From contig NZ_JASBRB010000018.1 in assembly GCF_029960665.1 (NCBI RefSeq), positions 1 to 56,701 on the forward strand: a stretch of 56,701 nt of DNA. The letters are read 5' to 3'. Source of the stretch: Pseudarthrobacter sp. AL07. Lineage in GTDB: Bacteria; Actinomycetota; Actinomycetes; Actinomycetales; Micrococcaceae. The notes under the pieces are model-generated. The model searched no databases, was not told the origin of the DNA, and saw only the letters and a list, made by a program, of their open reading frames with translations. Below, piece by piece: positions 18,268 through 25,784 of this stretch (positions within the stretch are counted from its first letter, which is position 1; the number at the start of each line of letters is the position of its first letter). A program made the translations under genes and the position numbers.

Positions 18268-18615
18268 CTATCCCCAAAAAATCGGATCCCCGCTTTTATC
18301 CACATGATCCAGAAGGACCTGAAGACTCGGGCTGGGAGCGAGGAACCGGTACTGATGGAACTTCAGATTCCGGTCGCGCCAGAACAAGGTCCACAGCCCC
18401 GTCTTCTTGGTGAAATACATCCTCGCTATGGGAAACCGGGACCACTGCGTTTCCCCGTTCTCATCCCATGGCGGACGGCACTCAAGAATCGTGATGTGAC
18501 GGGCAGCAACATCGCACTCCACCCGAATCTCATCCCTGAACCTGGCAGGCACCCGCCCTGCACACCAACGGCGCGCACGGGCAACATCGAGCTCGGGCAA
18601 TCCGGAAGAAACCAT
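18268..18615 (-). CDS. DUF3024 family protein of the IS21 element
   Basis: 115 residues from the ATG at 18615 (MVSSGLPELDVARARRWC); the frame extends to 18654 but that part overlaps the inner IS end. The segments RWCAGRVPARFRDEIRVEC, ARHITILECRPPW, RFPIARMYFTKKTGLWTLFW and the terminal DPIFWG are characteristic of DUF3024. These proteins are frequently encoded downstream of istB, in opposite orientation, in actinobacterial IS21 relatives. The function is unknown. Confidence 0.8.
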   Translation of the reverse strand: MVSSGLPELDVARARRWCAGRVPARFRDEIRVECDVAARHITILECRPPWDENGETQWSRFPIARMYFTKKTGLWTLFWRDRNLKFHQYRFLAPSPSLQVLLDHVDKSGDPIFWG

Positions 18616-18645
18616 ACCCACGATGATCCCAGAACCACCACGGAG

Positions 18646-18693
18646 TGGGCTCAAATCAAGCCGTCACCGGGGTCCAAGCACTGGACACAGCCA
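18646..18693 (-). repeat. Internal second copy of the IS21 right end
   Basis: 18646-18666 matches 20443-20463 with one mismatch, and the following bases to TGGACACAGCCA at 18682-18693 correspond to TTGACACGATCA at 20482-20493. Read as reverse complement, it begins TGGCTGTG, closer to the left tip TGGTTGTG (15606) than the outer right end is. It is probably the original right end of the IS. Confidence 0.75.
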
Positions 18694-18982
18694 GTCAGGC
18701 CAGCGCCGCTTCGGCCGGTTGTCCGCTGGATCCGCAGCGTTCGGCTCTCGTTCGTGGAGGCTTTCCTTGCTCCGTGCCTGGCGGGCCGGAAGGCCGCGCT
18801 GCGTTCCGTTCCTGCCGGTGGATCAAACGGGACCACTTAGCGTGGCCGGTTCTCCGATTACAATGCCATTCCCCGTGGGCTGAGGGTATCGTCGGCCAGT
18901 TTCTCCGCCTCGGTCGGCGGCTCCGGGGCCGGGGCTGTCATACTGAGTGCCACTGAGGTGGCGGATCCGGGGGGACCACGAC
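18694..18982. other. Non-coding spacer between the inner IS end and the cargo gene
   Basis: No supported gene. It presumably carries the promoter of the diguanylate cyclase. Several G/C-rich inverted repeats are present (for example around 18780-18800 and 18903-18935), but none has a clear T-run. Confidence 0.4.
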
Positions 18983-20149
18983 ATGATGCTCGATACAGGG
19001 ACACTGCGCGTCGCTTCCGGTGTGGTCACGCTGACCCTTCTCCTGCTGTTTTACTTCATCACGTTCCGCCATACCCGGTCTGCCTACAGCGCGTGGTGGT
19101 GCGCGGCCCTCGTCCTGTTTCTCACCGGATCCGCGGCGTACCTCCTTGACGGGACCGTTCATCAGGTCTGGGCAAACCCGCTGGGAAACTCCGTGCTGGT
19201 GACGGGCGCCGCCAGCGTCTGGGCTGGTGCCCGGTCGCTGAGAACGGCACGCCCCAGAGCCTGGCAGCTCGGAGCCGGGCCGGCCATCACGGTCGCGGCG
19301 TCCGTTGTCGACAACCCCGCGTCCAATGACTGGTCAGGCGGCCCGGTTTTCCTTGCCCTGATGGGGCTGATGATTGCCCTCGCGTCCCGCGAGCTATGGC
19401 TGCTGAAGCCCGGCTACTCCCGCGTCCAGCGCCCGATGGCAGCGGCGTCCGGGCTCCTTGCAGCCTATTACTTCGGCCGATGGGCGGCATTCATGGCCGA
19501 AGGCCCCCACGGGCCGGTGTTCGTGGCCTACTTCGGATCCCCGCCAACCGCTCTTGCCACCACGGCGCTTCTGGTGGTCGTGTCCTTCAGCATGGCTGTC
19601 CTGAGCAACGAACAACAGACCCATGACCTGCGGACGCGGGCAACCTACGACGGCCTGACAGGACTCCTGAACCGCACCGCATTCCTGCACCTGGCCCTGA
19701 ATGAACTGCTTCGGCTGCGTCGCACCAAGACCACGGCCTCGCTGATTCTCGCCGACCTTGACCACTTCAAGACAGTCAACGACGAATACGGACACGCGGC
19801 CGGGGACACGGCCCTCCAGGCCTTCGCTGCCGCCTGCACCGGCTCAGCCCGCTCCACAGACCTCATCGGGCGCTACGGCGGAGAAGAATTCATCCTCTTA
19901 TTGCCGGGAGCAGATCCGCACCGTGCCGGGCAAATCGCGGCAGAAATAAGCCGCCTGCTACTGGCGTCCCAAGACCCGGGTGGCCCCCGGTTGCCTACCG
20001 TGAGCTACGGCATCAGTTCCTCCGGTCCCGGGCGCGCTGACCTTCAGGGGATGATCAGCACCGCGGACGCTGCCCTGTACCAGGCCAAATCACTGGGCCG
20101 GAACCGCGTGGTCCTGGCATCTGCCCTTCCTCATGAAACTCCGAGCTGA
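18983..20149 (+). CDS. Membrane-bound diguanylate cyclase (GGDEF), IS cargo
   Basis: 388 residues from the ATG at 18983 (an MM start; the frame extends 36 nt upstream). About six hydrophobic segments in residues ~5-195 form a membrane sensor part. The GGDEF domain follows (~205-380): TYDGLTGLLNR, ILADLDHFKTVNDEYGHAAGD and the catalytic RYGGEEF loop. RSTD lies five residues before GGEEF and matches the RxxD inhibitory site for c-di-GMP feedback. All key residues are present, so an active cyclase making c-di-GMP from two GTP is expected. It lies inside the transposable unit, an unusual cargo for IS21. Confidence 0.92.
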   Translation: MMLDTGTLRVASGVVTLTLLLLFYFITFRHTRSAYSAWWCAALVLFLTGSAAYLLDGTVHQVWANPLGNSVLVTGAASVWAGARSLRTARPRAWQLGAGPAITVAASVVDNPASNDWSGGPVFLALMGLMIALASRELWLLKPGYSRVQRPMAAASGLLAAYYFGRWAAFMAEGPHGPVFVAYFGSPPTALATTALLVVVSFSMAVLSNEQQTHDLRTRATYDGLTGLLNRTAFLHLALNELLRLRRTKTTASLILADLDHFKTVNDEYGHAAGDTALQAFAAACTGSARSTDLIGRYGGEEFILLLPGADPHRAGQIAAEISRLLLASQDPGGPRLPTVSYGISSSGPGRADLQGMISTADAALYQAKSLGRNRVVLASALPHETPS

Positions 20150-20442
20150 ACCCGGTAAAGCGTGTCCCCCGCCGCCGGGACGCACCGTGCACCCGGCAGC
20201 GGCTGAGGCCTGACCACAGCACGGTGCAGGGAACCGCGGGGGGAATTGACGTGGCCCGGTAGAGTCCAGGCGCTGACGCCCTCCGCGCTGTCAGCCTGGT
20301 ATAGGTCAGACCAGCCAAGGTACTTGCTACCTTGGGTCAGCTGCAGGAGTACCGGGCCAACACCGAATGCACCACCGCGCAAGTCACCGGCATCCTCAAG
20401 GCTACTCGACCGCCACCGGGGCACCCTCAAGGGACTGACACG
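20150..20442. other. Non-coding 3' part of the IS cargo region
   Basis: No gene with a start codon. A plus-strand frame around 20325-20430 (LGQLQEYRANTECTTAQVTG) looks like a decayed coding fragment, perhaps of an older insertion. It is too short to assign. Confidence 0.35.
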
Positions 20443-20463
20443 TGGGCTCAAATCAAACCGTCA
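20443..20463 (-). repeat. IS21 outer right subterminal repeat
   Basis: Exact reverse complement of 15636-15656 over 21 bp. The remaining 30 bp to the tip at 20493 are a diverged continuation (CCCAAAAGAACTTGACACG). Confidence 0.85.
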
Positions 20464-20493
20464 CTGTGGACCCAAAAGAACTTGACACGATCA

Positions 20494-20500
20494 GTCATCG
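20494..20500 (+). repeat. Right target-site duplication GTCATCG
   Basis: Identical to 15599-15605. It lies inside the codons for Arg-Asp-Asp of the interrupted minus-strand gene. Confidence 0.9.
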
Positions 20501-21096
20501 CGAGTTAGTTGATGGAGAGCTTCTAGCGGCTCGTATTCCAACGGCTCCATTAGGCGGCCGCCTATGTTCCGCTCGCGAGCTAGGTATGCCATGACCTTCG
20601 GTCCAGCATCTCCGATGGCGCCAAACATGCTTGTAGCCTTCGTTCCACCCATGCCCGGAGGAGCTGTCGTAAACGCGTAATACCGAAACCTCTTGACTGA
20701 TGCATCAAAGAAGTAGCGATAAATCCTGAACCTTCCAAGCGACCACGACCAGCCACAGAGAAGAAATTCACAGTCTGGCGGGTCCTCGGCTGCAGGACCA
20801 ACCGCCCGACTGAGAACCTCGTTAATCACATTATTTAGATGGCCAGCGAACTTTGGCAGGTCAAGGGTCCTTAGCTGAGATCCTTCATACGAGCTGCCTG
20901 TTGCAACAGCTTGAAAGATCAATGGCAAAGCGCGCAAGGTATCCCCTGCAAATGCAATAATTGCGTCCGATCTCCCTACATCGAAGATCTTCGCGCAGGC
21001 GTCCCAGTGTTCCCCGCCGCCCAACCTGCTGTCGCTGGCCACGATCAATTCCCTCAGCGTCCCTACGCGCCGTTCCCAGGCAATAACCGCGGTCAC
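20494..21096 (-). pseudogene. 5' part of an Ntn-hydrolase/proteasome-like gene, interrupted by IS21
   Basis: 201 codons remain, and the present stop (20491-20493) is the last codon-sized piece of the IS itself. MTAVIAWERRVGTLRELIVASDSRLGGGE, a CAKIFDV stretch and AIIAFAGDT resemble the N-terminal part of HslV/proteasome-beta-like Ntn hydrolases, where Thr-2 would be the nucleophile after Met removal. This assignment is moderate. The start overlaps the stop of the upstream coiled-coil gene (ATGA), so it belonged to the mobilisation operon. With 15329-15598 restored it would be about 290 residues. The truncated protein lacks 89 C-terminal residues and is probably inactive. Confidence 0.75.
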
Positions 21097-22490
21097 AGGA
21101 CGAATCCTCGACCGTTCTTGCCCCTCTCGGAACCCACTGCTGCCCCTGCACGGCTCTTTCTGGCCTTCGCGGCACCCTTGCCCATGGTCACCGCCGCGCT
21201 GGGGTGTGTGCCCTCGCTCCGGGCCGCCGCCAAGCGTCCGCGAATCTGCGTTTCATTCGCGCCGGTCTCTTGCAGGGACTCAGCGAACTTCCCGTGGTGT
21301 TCAGCCGACCCGTAGTCGGCGGCCGACGTGCTCTCAGCTTTGAGGCCCTGGTCTTTCAAACGGCTGCTGTCGTTTCCGGTGACACGGTTCTCGATCTCGC
21401 GGCCGACGCCTTCCATGCGGGCGAAGAGTTCCTTCTCCGCGCGTTCGTAGCGCTGCTCCACGGGCCTCCGCTCGGAGCCTTTGAAACCGCCCTCGGCCAG
21501 GAGCTTGGCCTCGTGCATCTCCTTGGCAGCCTTCACGAACTCGGGATCTCCGAAGTGCGAGTCGCCGGCACCGTTGACGTTCGCGGTGGTCTCCTTGCGC
21601 AGCTGGTCCATGTCGAGGCCGTTGATGCCGTCCTTGCCGATGAGGAACATTCGTTCCTTCACGAGGGCGTCCGCTGCCAATACCGCTGTGGGGGTCTTGG
21701 CAGTGTGCGCGGTCTGCAATGCCTGGGCCAGCTCGGGGTTTGCCAGATACTCGACGGGCACCTGGTGACGCTCCATTTCCGGGGCCAGCTTCGCGGCCTG
21801 GGCGCGGAGTTCTTCGACGCGGGCGGCTGCAATCAACTGCATGCTCTTCTCGTGTTCTACGACCGCCTTTCGTGTCTCCTCCTGTCCACCGGTTGCGGAT
21901 TGCCAATGCTCAATGAGCTTTGTCTCGTCCTTGATTGCATCGGCCACGGTGTCAGCAAAACCGTGGCGCTGCTTCCAGTCAGCAAAGAACTTGGGTTGGT
22001 GCGCTGCAGCCCATTCACTGGCCTGAGTCAGCTGGCTTTTGTGGTCGTCCTGACTCTGCACCGGCACCTGACCGGCGTTGGTAATGGTCTGGATCCCCGA
22101 TTCGAGGTAGGCGAAGTCCGCGCCGACGTCGTGGGTGTCGATGCCATAGCGGGTGAGAATTTCCTGACGGATCTTCTCGGACGCTGCCAGGGCGGCGGGG
22201 TCGTGGTCCTTCCAGCCTTCCGCGACGGCGTGTGCCGTGGCAATGTCGCTGGGCTGCGCCTTGTCCCACCACTGGTCCTTCTCCACAGGTGCCAGCGCTG
22301 CGTGCGCGGCGCTGCGTTCAGCTGCGAGGCGTGTCTGGGCTTCGTGCGCTGTCTGGGCGTCCTGGTGTTCCTGTTGCCGCTGGCTCTCCTGGCGTCGGCG
22401 TGCCAGTGTCTCGGCAATGCGTGAGGCGATCATCAGCGACTGCCGCAGACCGCCGTCCAAGACATCATCCATTCCATCTGATTCACTCAT
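21093..22490 (-). CDS. Coiled-coil protein of the mobilisation operon
   Basis: 465 residues, not recognised as a named family. The N-terminal ~30-70 is a Gln/Arg/Ala-rich coiled coil (ETLARRRQESQRQQEHQD). DQWWDKAQPSDIATAHAVAEG and ALAASEKIRQEILTRYGID follow, then long helices and a basic Gly/Arg/Lys-rich tail that could touch DNA. Similar proteins lie directly after relaxase genes on actinobacterial plasmids, so a relaxosome accessory role is plausible (inference). There is a 32-nt gap after the relaxase and a 4-nt overlap with the interrupted gene. Confidence 0.65.
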   Translation of the reverse strand: MSESDGMDDVLDGGLRQSLMIASRIAETLARRRQESQRQQEHQDAQTAHEAQTRLAAERSAAHAALAPVEKDQWWDKAQPSDIATAHAVAEGWKDHDPAALAASEKIRQEILTRYGIDTHDVGADFAYLESGIQTITNAGQVPVQSQDDHKSQLTQASEWAAAHQPKFFADWKQRHGFADTVADAIKDETKLIEHWQSATGGQEETRKAVVEHEKSMQLIAAARVEELRAQAAKLAPEMERHQVPVEYLANPELAQALQTAHTAKTPTAVLAADALVKERMFLIGKDGINGLDMDQLRKETTANVNGAGDSHFGDPEFVKAAKEMHEAKLLAEGGFKGSERRPVEQRYERAEKELFARMEGVGREIENRVTGNDSSRLKDQGLKAESTSAADYGSAEHHGKFAESLQETGANETQIRGRLAAARSEGTHPSAAVTMGKGAAKARKSRAGAAVGSERGKNGRGFVL

Positions 22491-22522
22491 GCTGTTCCCC
22501 TTGCAGTTGGTGGTAGTGGAGG

Positions 22523-24154
22523 TTATCGGTCGAGGCCCGGCCCGGAGTCGCGTCGGCTGGGCTGGTGAGTCTTGGCCGGCGTTGGTGTCGTTGGCACCGC
22601 TGATCCGGGACGGATGGGGACCATGCCGCGCCGGGCGATATCGATCGCCCTCGGCGGTATTCCAGCTTCAGGTGCCGGCTGCTGTTCGGCGCCCACCAGA
22701 ACCGCCTTGGGCATGGTCGCGGTGAACGGGGCCAGCCGCTCCTCGATCACCGAACGGATGCGCTGAGCCTCACGGGTCCGCCCGGACTGGGCGTGCATTT
22801 CGTACACGGCAAAGGCGGTGTTGATCAGCTGCACCATGAGTGCCGTTTGTGCCGCCGTCTTGTTCTTGCTCGATGCGGCCATGAACAACATGGCGGAACC
22901 TGCAATGGATGGCAGCGCGACGGGTTTGCTGTGCTGTCGTGGTGTGCGCAACTGCGCCGTGCGGGACAGTTCAGCAGCAGTGGCCGCCAACGGCCCGGGC
23001 GTCGGTTCGAGCCGGTAGGACCATGCCGCGAACGCTCCGGAAACTTCCCGGGCGGCTTTCGCCCAGGTCGCGTGATCATCACGCGGGATGGTCCTCAGCT
23101 GGTCAGCCAGTGCGGTCGCGTTGCGGGTGTATTCCACCCACGCCTCGGCCGGCGGCGTGGCGTTCTCGGGGCCAGTCCTGGAGACCGTGCGCCTGTTCCG
23201 GGCCGCGGCGTTCCATTCTGCTGCAGCTTCCGTGGCCAGCTGCGGAGTGTCGAGCCATTCTTCACGGAGGGCACCGAGTTTCAGGTCAGAGGCGAGGGTC
23301 CCGCCGCCGAACCAAATAGGACGTTCTCCCTGGGTGGGGCGTTCGGCTACGGAGTATCCAACGATGACGTCGGTGGTGTTCTTCGCGTAGCGCGGCCGCA
23401 CCAGCAGGCCGGTGTTGCGGGCCCGGCGTACGAACTCCGCTTCGGTCGCGGAGGCGCTGGCGCTGGCACGTATTTTCCGCGCCAGTGATGACCGGTGCAT
23501 TTCGCGATCATCTCTGACGGCGGTCGCCTTCTCGGCCTGGTCGTAGCCACGGGTGGCGTGGACCGTGGAGAGCTGTTCAAGACCGTATTTGACCTCCAGC
23601 TCGCGGCAGGTCTGCTGTGCCCGTTTAAAGTCACCATGCGTGGATGCTTTGGTGCCGTCCTCGCGGACAAGAGACACTGCCAGGTGGATGTGGTGGTTGC
23701 CGTTCTCGGAGGTGCCGTGGTTCACCGCGGCCCAACGGCATCGTACCTTGCCACTGGCTTCAGTGAAGCCCATGGAGTCAACGAAGTCGGTGGCGATATC
23801 GCCCCACTGCTGGTCGGTCAGTGCGCCCTCTTCGGCGCGCAGGCTCAGGGAGCAGTGCCACACACTGGCATCCTTGTACCCGACGTGGACGCGCTCCTTC
23901 TTTGCCGCATCCCACTGCATGTCCTTGATCTGAACAGAGACACCGAACATCTTGCGAGGCCGGTCCAGATGCTTGGCAATGGCGAGGGCATCGTCGCGGT
24001 CAAGCACGCCGTCGTCGTACCACGCCATGATGGCAGCGTCACCGGCAACAAGGTGCGGATCCTGGTGGGCGTTCCTGGTCTTGTTGGCGTCGGTCGATGC
24101 CAGGTAAACCATGAGCCCGCCCATGCGCGAACCGCGGGTGATGTTCGGAATCAT
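22523..24154 (-). CDS. Relaxase / mobilisation nuclease
   Basis: 543 residues. MIPNITRGSRMGGLMVYLA is the typical N-terminus of actinobacterial MobA-type relaxases with the candidate catalytic Tyr nearby. The three-histidine metal site is visible as NHGTSENGNHHIHLAVSLV (~164-182). LARKIRASASASATEAEFV and a helical C-terminal part follow. It would nick at oriT, stay covalently attached and be delivered by the VirD4 protein at 7294-9063. It starts 2 nt after the MobC stop. Confidence 0.88.
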   Translation of the reverse strand: MIPNITRGSRMGGLMVYLASTDANKTRNAHQDPHLVAGDAAIMAWYDDGVLDRDDALAIAKHLDRPRKMFGVSVQIKDMQWDAAKKERVHVGYKDASVWHCSLSLRAEEGALTDQQWGDIATDFVDSMGFTEASGKVRCRWAAVNHGTSENGNHHIHLAVSLVREDGTKASTHGDFKRAQQTCRELEVKYGLEQLSTVHATRGYDQAEKATAVRDDREMHRSSLARKIRASASASATEAEFVRRARNTGLLVRPRYAKNTTDVIVGYSVAERPTQGERPIWFGGGTLASDLKLGALREEWLDTPQLATEAAAEWNAAARNRRTVSRTGPENATPPAEAWVEYTRNATALADQLRTIPRDDHATWAKAAREVSGAFAAWSYRLEPTPGPLAATAAELSRTAQLRTPRQHSKPVALPSIAGSAMLFMAASSKNKTAAQTALMVQLINTAFAVYEMHAQSGRTREAQRIRSVIEERLAPFTATMPKAVLVGAEQQPAPEAGIPPRAIDIARRGMVPIRPGSAVPTTPTPAKTHQPSRRDSGPGLDR

Positions 24155-24156
24155 CC

Positions 24157-24546
24157 CTACATCAGCCCATCAATGGCGTCGTCAATCCGCATGGCTACAG
24201 TGCGAATGTGCTTCAGCGCTTCGCGGGCTTCAACAGGGAACTCGCTGGTGGCGTTCGCTTGCCGTGCGAGCTGGTTGATGTTGCTGGAGGAACGGGCCAG
24301 CAGATTGTGCAGGGACATCAGTTCCGCTGCGATGGCGCGGCGTTCGGTCGGTGACTCGGAGTGCTCTGACAGAGCGGACGAAATCAACAGGTTCGGAACG
24401 GTGACCTTCTCGCGCTCAGCCCTGGCGACGAGTGCCGCTTCTTCCTCCACAGTGACCCATACGTCACGGCGCTTCTTGGTCCCTGCGGGTTTGTTCTCAC
24501 GGCGCCGCCGGGAGAGCCGGGGACGAGCGGCATTCTCTTCGGTCAC
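24157..24546 (-). CDS. mobC: MobC-like relaxosome accessory protein
   Basis: 129 residues. A basic N-terminus (RPRLSRRRRENKP) and a ribbon-helix-helix-like part (RRDVWVTVEEEAALVARAE) are followed by the MobC signature LLARSSSNINQLARQAN (~84-100). MobC proteins bind oriT and help the relaxase melt the nick region. It is the first gene of the minus-strand mobilisation operon, facing the candidate oriT. Confidence 0.85.
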   Translation of the reverse strand: MTEENAARPRLSRRRRENKPAGTKKRRDVWVTVEEEAALVARAEREKVTVPNLLISSALSEHSESPTERRAIAAELMSLHNLLARSSSNINQLARQANATSEFPVEAREALKHIRTVAMRIDDAIDGLM

Positions 24547-24616
24547 TCGTTCCCCAATCCCTCAAAAGGCCCAGCGCAGCGACCCCGAAACCGGGGACCA
24601 CACTAATCAGTGTGCC

Positions 24617-24700
24617 GCACTCGACCGCCAGTGTCGAGCGCGAAAAGCCACTTACACCCGTGTAAGTGTATAGCTTGCTCCGTACGGTTGGCTTTTTTGC
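24617..24700. other. Candidate origin of transfer (oriT)
   Basis: The 250-bp gap between mobC and a divergent small gene holds two inverted repeats: GCACTCGAC / GTCGAGCGC (24617-24625 / 24633-24641, 8 of 9 paired) and CACTTACAC / GTGTAAGTG (24649-24657 / 24660-24668, perfect, 2-nt spacer). TATAGCTTGCTCCGTACGG follows, where the nick would be expected. The position upstream of mobC and relaxase, with an arm-plus-TAAGTG layout, is typical of MobA-type oriTs. Confidence 0.65.
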
Positions 24701-24796
24701 CTCCGGCACCGCTCCGTGGTGATCAGGCTGATCGGCGTTGCCGCCGCGCCTGGTTGCCGTCGTCAGAACGTCGTACGCGCGGGCTACGCTGGGTGC

Positions 24797-25105
24797 ATGG
24801 CTACCATCGACATTGAACAGACACGAAACCAAGCGCGGGCGCTCCTTGACTCCCGCATTGAGTCCGTCACCGCGCTGGTTAAAACCCGACAGCGGATCAC
24901 AGACCTGAAGGCGCAGCTGGCCGAAGCCGAACGCGACGACAAGCGCGCCTACGTACGCGCCACAAAGGACGGATGGAGCCCCGACGAGCTCAAGAAGCTC
25001 GGCCTCGAATCAGGGACAGCAGGGCGGCGGCGGAAGGCCTCCAGCCGGGCCGCCGGCGAGAATTCAGCGGTGACCACGGAGGATGAAAACAGCAGCGATC
25101 AGTAG
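24797..25105 (+). CDS. Small coiled-coil protein divergent from mobC
   Basis: 102 residues from the ATG at 24797. Helical and charged (RQRITDLKAQLAEAERDDKR, ~35-54, probable coiled coil), then WSPDELKKLGL and a basic/acidic disordered tail. Not a family I can name. Short proteins like this often lie beside oriT on actinobacterial plasmids. It may share the oriT-region promoter area with mobC. Confidence 0.6.
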   Translation: MATIDIEQTRNQARALLDSRIESVTALVKTRQRITDLKAQLAEAERDDKRAYVRATKDGWSPDELKKLGLESGTAGRRRKASSRAAGENSAVTTEDENSSDQ

Positions 25106-25445
25106 CGTTGCCCCTCGCCCGCATGGGCACGGCAAAAGCAACATCCTTCGGGCTTTTCCCGCACACATCCGGACGACGGGACCCAGCTGACCGGCTGCAC
25201 ACAATCGCCAGGTCACCTTGAGTCTGAAGCTCACCACCGGAGGCCGGCGATCATGCACAGCCTGGACGTCGGTGTGGGCGCCAGCGGCGTCGTTTCCCAT
25301 GGTCCAAGGCGCGCTGCTCCCGGCATCAGTGCGGGGTGTGGCTGGCTCTTTTTCAGCCATGGACCACAAGGAAGTTCCGGTACGCGGATACGGCGAAGGC
25401 CGGCACCTTTTCGAGGTGCCGGCCTTCGTTCGTTCTGCAGCCCGT
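25106..25445. other. Intergenic stretch with a strong terminator
   Basis: No gene seen. The only clear feature is the hairpin at 25394-25428. The rest is ordinary G/C-rich sequence. Confidence 0.5.
25394..25428. terminator. Perfect 15-bp stem terminator
   Basis: CGAAGGCCGGCACCT (25394-25408) pairs with AGGTGCCGGCCTTCG (25414-25428) around a TTTCG loop. It lies 17 bases past the stop of the minus-strand HTH gene at 25446 and can serve transcripts from both sides. Confidence 0.8.
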
Positions 25446-25742
25446 CTAGTCTTCCGCGGGGCTGTCGCCTTCCGGAATCTGTCCCGCTGCAATACGCTCA
25501 GCGGTCTTCACGAACGCCGCGTCGATGTACGCCGCCAGGTCACTTTCCCGGACCCGCCACACACCCCTTCCACCGAACTGGCCTGCAGGAAGCTCACCGC
25601 TGCGCACCAGCGAGTAGACGAGGGATCCTTTTACGTTCAGGACCTCCTGAACCTGCTCCAGAGTCAGCATCCTGGGGAACACCGGTCCCGTCGTCGGCGC
25701 AGCGTTCGCGTCCACCTGCTCTGTCCTTTTCGTCATTCTCAA
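25446..25742 (-). CDS. Excisionase-like helix-turn-helix protein
   Basis: 98 residues. LTLEQVQEVLNVKGSLVYSL (~27-46) followed by GRGVWRVRESDLAAYID is the winged-helix pattern of MerR/excisionase (HTH_17) proteins. It may start at Met-1 or Met-3. It follows the giant methylase-helicase gene region by 42 nt on the same strand, and may regulate plasmid genes or bind recombination sites. Confidence 0.8.
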   Translation of the reverse strand: MRMTKRTEQVDANAAPTTGPVFPRMLTLEQVQEVLNVKGSLVYSLVRSGELPAGQFGGRGVWRVRESDLAAYIDAAFVKTAERIAAGQIPEGDSPAED

Positions 25743-25784
25743 TCCACCTCATTCCGGCTCTACTGAATCGTCCATCACTTTGCT

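Larger units (their letters stand above)
15606..20493 (+). mobile_element. IS21-family element carrying a diguanylate cyclase
   Basis: 4888 bp, starting TGGTTGTGGCA and ending CGATCA (TG...CA), flanked by 7-bp direct repeats. It carries istA, istB, a DUF3024 gene (minus strand) and a diguanylate cyclase. Subterminal repeats of about 21 bp lie at 15636-15656 and 15681-15701 (left) and 20443-20463 (right). The 15636 and 20443 copies are perfect inverted matches over 21 bp. A second, nearly identical right end lies inside at 18646-18693, so a standard ~3.1-kb IS21 (15606-18693) appears to have gained the segment 18694-20493. The outer boundaries are confirmed by restoration of the split gene. 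Confidence 0.9.

Noticed and set aside
15606..18693. The inner right end as the present transposon boundary
   Set aside because: The sequence after 18693 shares only GTCA with the left target copy, whereas the outer end has a full 7-bp match and restores the split gene.
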